Both the position numbers and the translations under genes were made by a program. From assembly GCA_003116975.1 (NCBI GenBank), contig BGKB01000084.1, positions 238,137 to 302,136 on the forward strand: a stretch of 64,000 nucleotides of DNA. Reading direction: 5' to 3'. Of this stretch, positions 1 through 9,232 are shown one piece after another (the stretch's first letter is position 1; every line of letters begins with the position of its first letter). The notes beneath the pieces are model-generated. The model had not been told where the DNA came from. It worked only from the letters and a program-made list of their open reading frames with translations, and did not search any database. The DNA is from Aurantiochytrium sp. KH105 (lineage: Eukaryota; Sar; Bigyra; Thraustochytrida; Thraustochytriidae).

Positions 1-1
1 G

Positions 2-1108
2 GAGGGCCTCGCTGCCTTTCCTGATCTCAGGGATGAGACGCTGCCCATTGCCGCTGCGAGTCTTGGACAAGTCTACAAGCTTCGCTTAAAGGATGGTCGC
101 GAGGTCGCCGTCAAGGTGCAGCGACCCGACATGATTCGATCTGTCTCACTCGACCTGTACATTATCCGCCTCTACAGCGAGTGCCTGGAAGCGAGCAAGT
201 CCTTGCTCATGAAACTTGGCATCCTGACACCGCGCAAACAGTTTGATGTCGACTTGGTTGACTGCTTCGCCAGAGGAAGCTACAAAGAACTCGACTACGA
301 GAATGAAGCCCGGAACCAAGAGTATTTTGCCAAGGAACTCGTACCCCGAATGAATGGCTGCGTGCGAATTCCTGATGTTGTTTGGTCTCTCACATCGCGC
401 AAGGTCATCGTCTCGGAGTGGATAAACGGCAAGCAGCTTGTGCAGTGCGATGCAGCGACCATCAAGCGTCTGACGCCTATCGGCGTTGAATGTTTTCTGA
501 AACAAATTCTCGAGATCGCTGTCAGCCACGGCGACCCACATGCGGGCAACTTGCTTGTTGACGAAAAGGGGACGCTCGTTCTCATCGATTTTGGTCTCTG
601 CGTTGAGGTACCAAGGCCTGATATGAAGGTCATGACGGGGGCCATTTTGCATCTTATGCAAGGTGACGTCCCCGGCCTCATAGACGACGCTGTGGAGCTT
701 GGATTCCTTCCGACGGACGTCGATCGCCAAGCCGTGCTCGTTGACCTGCAGCGCGTGCTGGAGGACAGCAAGGTCAAGGCCTCTGATCTTATTTCGGGTC
801 GATACAAGGCCATTGAAGGTCGCCGCCGCAAATTCAAGGAGGTCTCGCGCGAACTCAATGCGGTTTTCTTCAAGCACCCATTTGTTGTACCCGAGTATTT
901 TGCCTTGCTCACGCGCGCGCTCATCGTGCTGGAAGGCATTGCTGTGGTGGGTGATCCGGAATTTGACATTTTCTCGAGTGCATATCCGTACGCAATGCGA
1001 CGCGGTGCGCAAGTTTTTGACCGCAAGGACCTCATGGACCTCCTGCGCGAAACAGGGTCAACATACACTTTGTGGTCCGCACTTCGTGCTTGGATCCCTT
1101 TCTTGTAA
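2..1108 (+). CDS. ABC1/ADCK (UbiB-type) atypical protein kinase, 5' end outside window
   Basis: An open frame runs in from the left edge (first complete codon at base 2) to TAA at 1106-1108, about 368 residues; the true start is off the window. The visible start matches the ABC1 N-terminal signature (AAASLGQVY, then EVAVKVQRP with the nucleotide-binding lysine). Further on come the family glutamate region (DYENEARNQ), the catalytic HGDPHAGNLL and the metal-binding DFG in LIDFGL. ABC1/ADCK proteins are ATP-binding atypical kinases of mitochondria or plastids; several support coenzyme Q synthesis or lipid homeostasis. The C-terminal part after DFG is the usual helical extension. Which ADCK/ABC1K subgroup this is cannot be decided without the N-terminus. 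The 3' end faces the next gene, 158 bp away. Confidence 0.93.
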   Translation, partial: EGLAAFPDLRDETLPIAAASLGQVYKLRLKDGREVAVKVQRPDMIRSVSLDLYIIRLYSECLEASKSLLMKLGILTPRKQFDVDLVDCFARGSYKELDYENEARNQEYFAKELVPRMNGCVRIPDVVWSLTSRKVIVSEWINGKQLVQCDAATIKRLTPIGVECFLKQILEIAVSHGDPHAGNLLVDEKGTLVLIDFGLCVEVPRPDMKVMTGAILHLMQGDVPGLIDDAVELGFLPTDVDRQAVLVDLQRVLEDSKVKASDLISGRYKAIEGRRRKFKEVSRELNAVFFKHPFVVPEYFALLTRALIVLEGIAVVGDPEFDIFSSAYPYAMRRGAQVFDRKDLMDLLRETGSTYTLWSALRAWIPFL

Positions 1109-1266
1109 GCCATCCCACTGCAATCCTCACGTGCGTTCTCTCTAGGGTCTTGGCCTCCCAGGCCGAGTTTAGCTATTCTTTTGTGAGAGAAAAAGTTGTG
1201 TCGAGAGTGCGTTGCACATACAAAATGGCAGTAACGATTGATTGACCGTCAAAGAATTTATTTCTC

Positions 1267-2085
1267 TTACTTTTCAGGTGATGTGATAGATTCGTCCTCG
1301 GACAGCACAGTCCGCCACGTATGATACAAAACGCCGGCACCACCGCAGCGAAGCGAGCGAATAAAAGAGCCAAAGTACAGGCGACGCACGTTGCCCACAA
1401 AGCCTTGCGAGAGGTCGCGCCGGACGATGTCCGCCAAACCACTTGAGCGATTGCGCTCGTCCTTCATCATGGCGTTGACCGTTTGCACTGGAGCAGAGAC
1501 CATACCGGCCGTAAAGCCAACAGAAAAGGCAGCCATCGTCTCGGCAGCACGTGAGAAGCTGCTGTTGCTCGTGAGCTGCTCAGAATAACGAACAGCGTAC
1601 GGGTTGACCACTGTGATTGATGCAATATAAATGAACTCGCGCAAGACGACGCAAGATAAACCTTTGTACAGCGCGCGCATGCCGTGCGCCTGCTGATAGG
1701 CGCGCATGGCTTTGAGCGGATTGGAAGACGCTTGTGCACTCTGCGCAGATGCATTCTGGGTCTGAAGGAGCTGCTGGATCGTCAGCATCTTCTCCACCGG
1801 CTGCAAGCTCACGCCCACAATAGCTGAGATGGCAAGAGGTCCAAGTAACGGTGGTCCCTGGCCCAATTGGCGATTCATGGCCTTGGTACCTGCCTCGACG
1901 AGGATGGAGTACGGAATAAGGATGCTCTGCGTCGAGGCTCCGGACCAGTAGTTGCCTGCTCGAAGTGACTGGCGCATGGACATGCCAGCTTCTCGTCGGC
2001 ACGCGAGCACAGCGAGAGGGTAGACAAAGCATATGTCCGTGACGCCCACCATCGCGCCCACGGCGACGTCGCGCGTCTCGCCCAT
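1267..2085 (-). CDS. Divergent mitochondrial carrier family (SLC25-like) protein
   Basis: A 272-residue protein. The frame is open further upstream but the first ATG in it is at 2085, in a good context (GCCATGG). Three internally related segments of about 90 residues each carry a degenerate carrier signature: YPLAVLACRRE (repeat 1), QPVEKMLTIQQ (repeat 2, closest to the PX[DE]XX[KR] motif) and APVQTVNAMMKDE (repeat 3). Linkers such as ALYKGLSCVVLRE and LYFGSFIRSLR resemble the G-x-x-x-L-Y-K-G...R pattern after each first helix. Length and tripartite layout fit SLC25 (usually about 300 residues, six helices, inner mitochondrial membrane). The substrate-contact residues do not identify a substrate. 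Signatures 1 and 3 lack the acidic residue, so it may be an outlier or organelle-morphology-type member. Confidence 0.72.
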   Translation of the reverse strand: MGETRDVAVGAMVGVTDICFVYPLAVLACRREAGMSMRQSLRAGNYWSGASTQSILIPYSILVEAGTKAMNRQLGQGPPLLGPLAISAIVGVSLQPVEKMLTIQQLLQTQNASAQSAQASSNPLKAMRAYQQAHGMRALYKGLSCVVLREFIYIASITVVNPYAVRYSEQLTSNSSFSRAAETMAAFSVGFTAGMVSAPVQTVNAMMKDERNRSSGLADIVRRDLSQGFVGNVRRLYFGSFIRSLRCGGAGVLYHTWRTVLSEDESITSPEK

Positions 2086-2717
2086 GGCTTTTCTCGCTCG
2101 TCCTCGTCGTCCTCGTCGACGCGCCGAGCTCGTCGCGTTGCCTTTCCGGCAGCCACTCAATCAAACCTGCAGCTGCTTCGTGGCTTGACTCTGGCTGACG
2201 CCTTTGCAGCACCGCAGAACGTCCGCTCGGCCTTGGGTTCGCGCCTGGCATGCACTGCGAGCGAGGGCGAAAGCGAAAGCAGAGCTTTTCCTCGGGCGGG
2301 CGCGTCTCCCGCACCGTGACGGCTAGCTGGCTGGTCTCGCCGGATGATCGAGCCTCGATTATTCCTGCTTTACTGCCCATTGCCTGCAACGTTCTCATTT
2401 CTCTTCCTCGTGTGCACACAAAGAGACCTGTGTATTGGTGCGTCCGCCAAAACGAGAACTACGTCCACGCACGTGCCAAACTGGAAAAGCTCGAGATCTC
2501 GAGCGGGTTCGCGCGCCACCAGAAACCAGTCGGCACGGGCCCGCGCGCGACGAAGACGAGCGGCCGGCCTCCGTGCGGAGGCTGCGCGCACAGGGGGAAA
2601 GAGCTTGGCGCTCGTGCATCACTTCTCCAAAAGGGTCAAGCAGCGCGCCGAGCTTGGGCAGCAAAGTAGAAAGTACCTACCTACCGACCCTCACCGTCTG
2701 CCGCGAGACCGAGCAGC
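2086..2717. other. Divergent intergenic region, probable shared promoter
   Basis: 632 bp between two divergent start codons. GC-rich with CpG-rich stretches around 2500-2590. No TATA box, RNA gene or conserved ORF stands out; overlapping short ORFs on both strands have no recognisable protein content. Confidence 0.5.
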
Positions 2718-4649
2718 ATGAGCGACGAGGAGGACGTGTATGAGGAGGATGGAGAGCAGGGGAGGCGCGAAGGCAGCCCGCCCGGAAGAGGGAGCAATGT
2801 GCTTGCGCTGCTTCCACCTTATGGAAGCCGTCGCATGCGAGCGCTCGAGGGAGCGGCCCGCATGGCGCTCTCTGTCACGCTCTCGGTGACCCGCACACTG
2901 CATAGTCCCGTTGCCACCGTCTTTGGCGATCCCCTGTTTTTGACCCGCAATACGAACCTTTCGCGCTCCGAGAGCGACATGGCCGCCGGTGCGGTTGTCA
3001 CCATGCTTCGCCTTGCAACAACTCTCTCGCACGATATCGCTGATGTGCCGACACGTTCGCTCGTTGACGCTGGCAAAGCGTATGCAGCCTTGCAGGCCCT
3101 GGTCATTCCTGGGCATGTACATCAAGCGATGAATTCGAGTCGGCGCAGTAGCCTGCGTGGCATGTTGCGTCGCCTTAGCCATCCAAGATCCTCCTTGTCG
3201 GGGCCTCAACCTCCAAAGGAGCTCTTTAACCAAGCCGCGAGATACGCTTTTGCGGCTTACGGCAAGTATGGGTCTCGTTTCCTTGACTTTATTGGGCGCG
3301 TGCGAACAGATCGCGAGGCACTCGACGAACTCACGGGCGTGGACCATACAGCTGAAAAGCAAGTGCTTCGGTCCGATTGGCGTGGGAACCTGGTCGGAAG
3401 TCTGTACCGTCCGGGATTTTACATTTTGTTGGATCATGGTGCCCAGGAGCTCATTTTGGCTATCCGTGGCTCCTTTCGACTGCAAGACGTCGTTACTGAC
3501 CTCGTCGCAGAAGATGTCGACTTTGATGTGGCAGACTTGAAGCAATTTGGCCCTGCCGAAGGCGACGAAGAAGACCACAGAGAAGAAGACGAAGAAGACG
3601 ACGAGGATGAGGATGAGGATCCCCAAAAAAGCAACGAGGACACCTCGTCGGATGCGGCATTGGCGCGAGCGATCGCGGAGGCCGAGGCGGACAGCGATAG
3701 TGACTCCTTCGAGCGTCCCTGGGCAGGCTTTGTTCCCGATGACGCCGACGAGGCGAACGAGCTCGACGCAGTTTTTCGCCGCTTGAGTGTTGCATTGCGA
3801 GGTGTTCGCAACAATCTCGACTCGCAAGGCGATCTCGTGGCGCTGCAGCAGTCTCTGCAGGACTGGATGACACAAGTCGAGCGCTCACACGACCTTGCAG
3901 ACGAGGAAGGTGATGAAGCGTGCTCCCTCTATCGCGCCAAGTCCGAGGTCGAGGCGGAAACAGAGGGCACCAATCGGCAACGCACTCATCTTGGCTTTCT
4001 CCGCGCTGCCAATGAGGTTGCACGCGAAGTGGAGGAGGATCTCGTCGAGGCGATGCTGGCCAATGCAGGGTACAAGTTGACCATTGTGGGGCATTCGCTT
4101 GGCGCTGCTGTGGCCACACTTTTGACGATGCGCTGGAGCTCGCATCCGGTCCTTGGCTCGGCCACATGCGTTGGCGTCGCCTCCCCATGCAGTACTTCAC
4201 GCGACTTTGCCGAGTCCGACGTTGCAAAAACGAAATTCAACAACATCGTGCTCAGCGATGATGTTGTGCCGCGTCTTAGTCTCGGCAGCTTTATGGATTT
4301 GCGCGATTCTCTCGCGTACATGGCTCGCAATGGAATCACGGAAAGGGTGACGGATATCGTTGGTGATGGCACAGGCGACCCCGCTGAACTGCGATCGGTC
4401 CTGCAGCCAATCTATGACGAAATTGTGGCGGTGGCGCACACCAATTTTAAGCTATACCCTCCGGGCAACGTCTGGCATATTCCACGGATGGCTCAGAGCG
4501 TCGATGATGCTCGTCTCGTGCCCGTCACGGATATGGGCACTATCATCTTGTCCAACGAGATGTTTCTTAGCCACTTGCCCAATTACTATGCCCATGCGTG
4601 CATTCCTGAATCGCAAGAAAGTTCTACACCGGCGCCAGAAGCCACTTGA
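2718..4649 (+). CDS. DAGL-type (class 3) lipase with a long acidic insertion
   Basis: 643 residues, ATG at 2718 to TGA. The C-terminal two thirds is a class 3 lipase of the sn1-specific diacylglycerol lipase group: ILAIRGSFRLQDVVTDL (about 246-262) is the oxyanion-side strand typical of DAGLs. The nucleophile elbow is GHSLG (Ser460), a likely catalytic Asp lies in DDVVPRL (514-515), and a likely catalytic His in SHLPNYYAHA near the C-terminus. In place of the short DAGL regulatory loop between the RGS strand and the nucleophile region there is a segment of about 150 residues (277-430) very rich in Asp and Glu. No clear multi-pass N-terminal membrane domain is seen, unlike animal DAGL-alpha. 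Expected role: hydrolysis of diacylglycerol or a related lipid to monoacylglycerol. The substrate is inferred from family resemblance only. Confidence 0.85.
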   Translation: MSDEEDVYEEDGEQGRREGSPPGRGSNVLALLPPYGSRRMRALEGAARMALSVTLSVTRTLHSPVATVFGDPLFLTRNTNLSRSESDMAAGAVVTMLRLATTLSHDIADVPTRSLVDAGKAYAALQALVIPGHVHQAMNSSRRSSLRGMLRRLSHPRSSLSGPQPPKELFNQAARYAFAAYGKYGSRFLDFIGRVRTDREALDELTGVDHTAEKQVLRSDWRGNLVGSLYRPGFYILLDHGAQELILAIRGSFRLQDVVTDLVAEDVDFDVADLKQFGPAEGDEEDHREEDEEDDEDEDEDPQKSNEDTSSDAALARAIAEAEADSDSDSFERPWAGFVPDDADEANELDAVFRRLSVALRGVRNNLDSQGDLVALQQSLQDWMTQVERSHDLADEEGDEACSLYRAKSEVEAETEGTNRQRTHLGFLRAANEVAREVEEDLVEAMLANAGYKLTIVGHSLGAAVATLLTMRWSSHPVLGSATCVGVASPCSTSRDFAESDVAKTKFNNIVLSDDVVPRLSLGSFMDLRDSLAYMARNGITERVTDIVGDGTGDPAELRSVLQPIYDEIVAVAHTNFKLYPPGNVWHIPRMAQSVDDARLVPVTDMGTIILSNEMFLSHLPNYYAHACIPESQESSTPAPEAT

Positions 4650-5095
4650 ACAGTATTTCCACACCACATTTAAATGTTTTAATTCAGTTTTTCATCATGA
4701 AAATGGAGTCCATGATCATGAAATTGCGCTGCGGTGTTTACAATTCCTGGGCCTAGTCTTGCATGCATGGGCTACTTCGCTCAAAAGCCGCGTAGGCTGG
4801 TGATTTTATTTTATTTATTTTTACCGTGACTGGAAAAATATAGACGTCGACGGAAGTCTAGCCTAAAATTGTAAAACCGCTCGAACATTTTTTTATTTTT
4901 GGCTCTGCCCAAAACCCAACCGCCGAGGGGCGAGGTCACACGCTTGCGGAGTGGGGCAGCAGAAGATTACTGCGCTGCGCTGCTACGCTGCGTAGAGCGA
5001 GGCCTTCCAGCGTGCGTGCGAGCGAGCGAGCGAGCGAGCGAGTTCTGGCGACTCGCCTTTCGCTGCCAACGTGAAAGACAAGCAAACGGGTCACG
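4650..5095. other. Intergenic region: 3' flank of lipase and leader of condensin gene
   Basis: 446 bp between two plus-strand genes. The first part is AT-rich (T/A runs at about 4800-4830 and 4885-4905), as expected of a 3' flank. The second part becomes GC-rich and carries a GCGA microsatellite just before the next start codon. No RNA gene seen. Confidence 0.5.
5011..5042. repeat. (GCGA)n tetranucleotide microsatellite
   Basis: About seven GCGA/GCGT units ending 53 bp upstream of the CAP-D2 start codon, so probably in its promoter or 5' UTR. Confidence 0.85.
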
Positions 5096-8000
5096 ATGGT
5101 TCGGGAGTTCTCAATTCCGGGCCTGACCCAGAGCATCCGCGACCTCGAGCTGAGCGGAGACGGACTTCGCGCGCAAGAGGTAACGCCGGTCCACCAGGAC
5201 TTGAGCGACCGCGAACAGCTCAGTCTCATTGCAGATCTCATTTCCCGCGAAGAGAATGTCTGGGATCTCGTCGAGGTGGACCAAGCATGGTTCGACTCGG
5301 TCTACAGCCTGGTCCGCTTCTTTGACGAGCTCGGCGATGGCGCGAAACGCGGCGTTGTTGAAATGCTGTGCGCGCTTCTTGCACAATGCGTACGTGGTGT
5401 CAGCAAGCCACCCGATGATACAGACATGGACGCGCTCAAGACGTCACTGAAAGTCCTCGTCTATCTCCTTGCCAAGATCTGCGTTGACGAAGAACAACGT
5501 TGCGTGGCGGCCACCGAGGTCGCAGCGACGCAGCGCAAGGGTCGCGGCACACGAAAGCCGTCAAAGTCTACATCCCCCTCATACTCGTGGGAAAATTGTC
5601 GCGCGATGGCGCTCGACGCGCTCCTCGGTACACTTCAGGTCAAAGACGCCCAGACCGGGGAGACGCGACTCCTGGACTTTGGCTCGCTTTGGGACTGCGG
5701 CCTTCCCGAAGAATCTTTTCTGGACCTGTTTTGGCGCGTCGGTGAGACGCTGGCGCTCGAGAACGCCAAGCTCGTCACGGCTGCGTCAGAGGAGATGCAA
5801 GCCGTGCTCGAGGACCTCATCTGCATTCCGGTTCATGTTTTTCACGGCACCCTCTCGCATGTGGTTGCAGCTTCATTCTCTCATGCGCTCACAAAGAGCG
5901 AAACAATGCCCGTCTTTGTTGCTCGCGTGCTCCGCCGCCTCGTCGATGTCCACGAGGACGATCGACTCCCTCGTGAAGTCATTCTCGAGGTTGGCCGCAT
6001 GGAGACCCACGAGGCCTCCAAGGACGCCGCAGGCGTCAAGAATCTCGGCACCTTTGTGGAGGAGCTGGCCAGTCAGCTGCCGGCGCTCGCCCTCTCGAAC
6101 CTAAGCGTGCTCATCCCGCACCTTAATGCACACGCTTACCCGCTGCGATGCTCCGTGCTAAAGGCGCTCGGCACGATTGTTTCGAACCTCAAGTCAAGCG
6201 AGGCAGTCGAGGAAGCAACGCGGGACCGCCTGCTAGACCTCATTGGTGAACGTGTTCACGACACGAGCTCATACGTGCGTGCTGTGGCCGTCAGCGTCTT
6301 TGCGCGGCTTCACGAGGACGAAGCCTTGCCCCTCACGCACATGCACGTGGCCACGGATATCGCCAGCGAACGTGTGTTGGATAAGTCAAGTTTGGTCCGT
6401 AAGCAAGCCATCGCCTGCCTCTGCTGTCTCTTGGAACGCAACCCTTACAGCGATCGTCTCGATCCGGAGTTCTTCAAGGCCAGAATCACGGAAGCGCAAG
6501 CGGACCTCGATGCTCTGCAACCTTCTTCTTCCTCTAATGCGGAGGATGAACAAAATGCCGACATCAAATCCGAGCCCGAGCCCGGAAGTCAGAACGCCAG
6601 TGCTCTTCTCGATGAGGAAGGGGGTGAAGATACCAGTGAAGAAGAGGAGCAGATGCAGGACGCCCGAGAGAGCGATGGTGACGAAGACGAAGACAACGAC
6701 GAAGACGCCACCAAGGCTTCCGAGCCCGAAGGAAAAGATCATGATGTTGATGAGCAAGCTCCGAAAGAGGAGCCCGAAGACTCTGCGGAAAATCAAGCCA
6801 AGGTTGCCCTTTTGGGAAAGCTGCGCTACTTCAAGAGCGCCCTCGGCTTCACGGCGCGTATGAGTCATGCCTGCGAGCAAGCGCAAGCGCTGGTGTGCTC
6901 GAAAACCGTCACAGACGTACTGGAGTCCCTGCGATTCCTCTGCGCTGCGACACGCTTCAAGCTTCCGGCTGCGCAGGACGCAGTTCGCGGGGTCCTCGCT
7001 CTCGTTTGGGACGAACGCGAGTCTGGTCGTATCAAAAAAGAGCTGCTCGAAACCTTTGAGCTTGTCTTCATCTCCGAACCCGTCCTCGTCGGCCGCGTGA
7101 CCAAACGCAAATTGTATCCGGAGGACACCATCGTGCAGAATCTCATTGACCTCGTCCTGCAGACTACGCTTTCAGAGCTCACAAGTCTCGATCGCATCAT
7201 TGCCGAGCTTGTGAATCCAGCCGGGACACTTGGTCGACTCGCCCTCCCGCGCGGCGTCCTGGAGCAAATGTGGCAGCGTGTCTCTCGAGACCACGAAGCG
7301 AACCCTCGCGAGGCCCGCGCGGCCATCTGCCTCGTGTGCATGGCTTCAAGCTCATCGCAATCACTCTTTGAGCGCAACCCAGGCTTTGTTTCGGAGATGC
7401 TCGATTTGGCAGAGTCTGCTGCCTCCAAGGACCTCGTCTTTGCGCAATATTGTTTCCAGACCCTCGTGCAGGTAATGCAGAACCGGGCTCTTGCGGACCG
7501 CCAAGGTGAACGGGTGGAGCGCTCCGTGACGGCTCTTCTCACGGCGCAGACGCATCTTGAATCGAAGACCAAGGATGCTGACTGGTACGCTGCGGCCGAA
7601 GTGGCCATCAATCTCTTGGTCCTTACGTCCCCTCGCGCGGATCTCGCATGCGCCCGCATCCTGCGCAAAATGCACAACAAGACCTTCCAGACTTCGGGAC
7701 GTGTATCTGCGGCAGCCTTGAGCAGGCTCTTCTTTCTTGTGGGGCACGCTGCAGTTCAGCTTTTTGTGTACGCAGAAGATCTTTGCAGTGAGTCGAAGCG
7801 TGTGCGCAAAGGAAAGGAGGATGCCAAGCTCAAGCAGCAGTCCATGGCAGAGCGCGAGGAGATGACCATGCTTGGTGCTGGCGGCGACTCGGCCGACGAC
7901 CGTGAAGAGATGATTCTTAAGCGCATTGCCGAGGCCGAGCTCGTTGCCCCTCAAAGTCTCCTAGGTACTTATATTCCACTTCTGGTGAGCGTCGTTTCAG

Positions 8001-9232
8001 CTTCGCAACGTGCTAGCAAAGTCAGACGCCAAGCGGCGGAAGACGCGCCCGACACGGACGCAGACCTCGACGACACGGTGGCAACCGGGGCCAAGAGTTC
8101 GCAAGAGACCTCGTCGGTCCTTGTCGAATCGGCCGTGCTCGCTTTGTGCAAGATTATGTGCGTCAGCCAAAGTCTATGCGAGAAGCATTTGCAGCTGATC
8201 TTTACGGTGCTGCGCGACAGCCCCGACCCAAGTGTACGATCAAACATCATGATTGCTCTCGGCGACCTTGCTGTCCGCTTCCCGAATACGATCGAGCCTT
8301 TCACGTCGCAAATCTACCGACGTCTGCGCGATCCCAACGTCGGCGTGCGAAAGACATCGCTCATGGTCCTCACGCATCTCATCCTCAACGACATGATCAA
8401 GGTGCGTGGTGAGGTAAGCGAGATTGCGCTCTGCCTCGAGGATCCCGACAGCGAGCGCATTCGCGACCTGACGCGGCTCTTCTTCCACGAGCTGTCGCGC
8501 AAAGGCACGAACCCAGTCTACAATCTCTTGCCCGACACGCTCAACAAGCTCTCCGCCGAGCCTGCGCTCGCAGATGAGCATTTTCGCACCATTGCCAAGT
8601 TTCTGCTTCAATTCATTACGCTCGAGAAGCATGTGCTTTCCATCACCGACAAGTTGTGCAACCGCGTGTTTGCAGCCACGGGGCTGCCCCCAGGCGCCGA
8701 GGAGGTTGAAAGCCTTGAGACTCTGCAAGATCTCAAGCTTTGTCGCGATCTGACCTTTTGCGTGGCGCAGCTGAAGCACAGTGAAAAGGGCCTCAAGAAG
8801 CTGAGTGACCCGCTCTTCAAGCTGTACCAGCCACTTTTGGCAGATGAGGAAATTCATGGCCACATGCTCGCTGTGATTCGCAAAAGTCGCCAGTTTTGCA
8901 AGGCAGAAACCCGCAAGCTCCTCGACGACTGGGAGACGCGCATGGCGGACCTTCGCGAGGGCCAGATGGCGAACCAGGCAACTACAGACAAGGCGCGCAG
9001 GCGGCTTGCAAAGAAGAAAGGGACCTCAAACAAGAAGACCAGGGCAAGCACCAAGACGGCACAGCCACTGCGGGCTGCAAATGAGTCCAAGCGACGATCA
9101 TCGAGGCGAACTACAGCCAAGAGTAAGACAGAGAAAAAGCAGCGCGATGAGGATGACGAAGACGAAGACGACGAGGATGAGGACCTCTATGTCGACGCCG
9201 AGTCGGAGGGCGAAGTGCAGCTTCAAATTTAA
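5096..9232 (+). CDS. Condensin complex subunit 1 (CAP-D2/YCS4 type)
   Basis: 1378 residues in one uninterrupted frame, ATG at 5096 to TAA. HEAT-repeat protein with the family hallmark near 1040-1210: SPDPSVRSNIMIALGDL, then FPNTIEPFTSQIYRRLRDPN, VRKTSLMVLTHLILNDM and FFHELSRKG..NPVYNLLPD, the Cnd1 core of CAP-D2. The N-terminal part (roughly 60-250) matches the condensin-1 N-terminal region in layout. An acidic low-complexity insertion lies at about 481-565. The tail (about 1280-1378) is basic with many KK/RR pairs, then strongly acidic. CAP-D2 is the HEAT subunit of condensin I, which bridges SMC2/4-kleisin and DNA to compact mitotic chromosomes. Length agrees with the usual 1250-1450 residues. 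The phosphorylatable basic tail is common in this family. Confidence 0.95.
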   Translation: MVREFSIPGLTQSIRDLELSGDGLRAQEVTPVHQDLSDREQLSLIADLISREENVWDLVEVDQAWFDSVYSLVRFFDELGDGAKRGVVEMLCALLAQCVRGVSKPPDDTDMDALKTSLKVLVYLLAKICVDEEQRCVAATEVAATQRKGRGTRKPSKSTSPSYSWENCRAMALDALLGTLQVKDAQTGETRLLDFGSLWDCGLPEESFLDLFWRVGETLALENAKLVTAASEEMQAVLEDLICIPVHVFHGTLSHVVAASFSHALTKSETMPVFVARVLRRLVDVHEDDRLPREVILEVGRMETHEASKDAAGVKNLGTFVEELASQLPALALSNLSVLIPHLNAHAYPLRCSVLKALGTIVSNLKSSEAVEEATRDRLLDLIGERVHDTSSYVRAVAVSVFARLHEDEALPLTHMHVATDIASERVLDKSSLVRKQAIACLCCLLERNPYSDRLDPEFFKARITEAQADLDALQPSSSSNAEDEQNADIKSEPEPGSQNASALLDEEGGEDTSEEEEQMQDARESDGDEDEDNDEDATKASEPEGKDHDVDEQAPKEEPEDSAENQAKVALLGKLRYFKSALGFTARMSHACEQAQALVCSKTVTDVLESLRFLCAATRFKLPAAQDAVRGVLALVWDERESGRIKKELLETFELVFISEPVLVGRVTKRKLYPEDTIVQNLIDLVLQTTLSELTSLDRIIAELVNPAGTLGRLALPRGVLEQMWQRVSRDHEANPREARAAICLVCMASSSSQSLFERNPGFVSEMLDLAESAASKDLVFAQYCFQTLVQVMQNRALADRQGERVERSVTALLTAQTHLESKTKDADWYAAAEVAINLLVLTSPRADLACARILRKMHNKTFQTSGRVSAAALSRLFFLVGHAAVQLFVYAEDLCSESKRVRKGKEDAKLKQQSMAEREEMTMLGAGGDSADDREEMILKRIAEAELVAPQSLLGTYIPLLVSVVSASQRASKVRRQAAEDAPDTDADLDDTVATGAKSSQETSSVLVESAVLALCKIMCVSQSLCEKHLQLIFTVLRDSPDPSVRSNIMIALGDLAVRFPNTIEPFTSQIYRRLRDPNVGVRKTSLMVLTHLILNDMIKVRGEVSEIALCLEDPDSERIRDLTRLFFHELSRKGTNPVYNLLPDTLNKLSAEPALADEHFRTIAKFLLQFITLEKHVLSITDKLCNRVFAATGLPPGAEEVESLETLQDLKLCRDLTFCVAQLKHSEKGLKKLSDPLFKLYQPLLADEEIHGHMLAVIRKSRQFCKAETRKLLDDWETRMADLREGQMANQATTDKARRRLAKKKGTSNKKTRASTKTAQPLRAANESKRRSSRRTTAKSKTEKKQRDEDDEDEDDEDEDLYVDAESEGEVQLQI

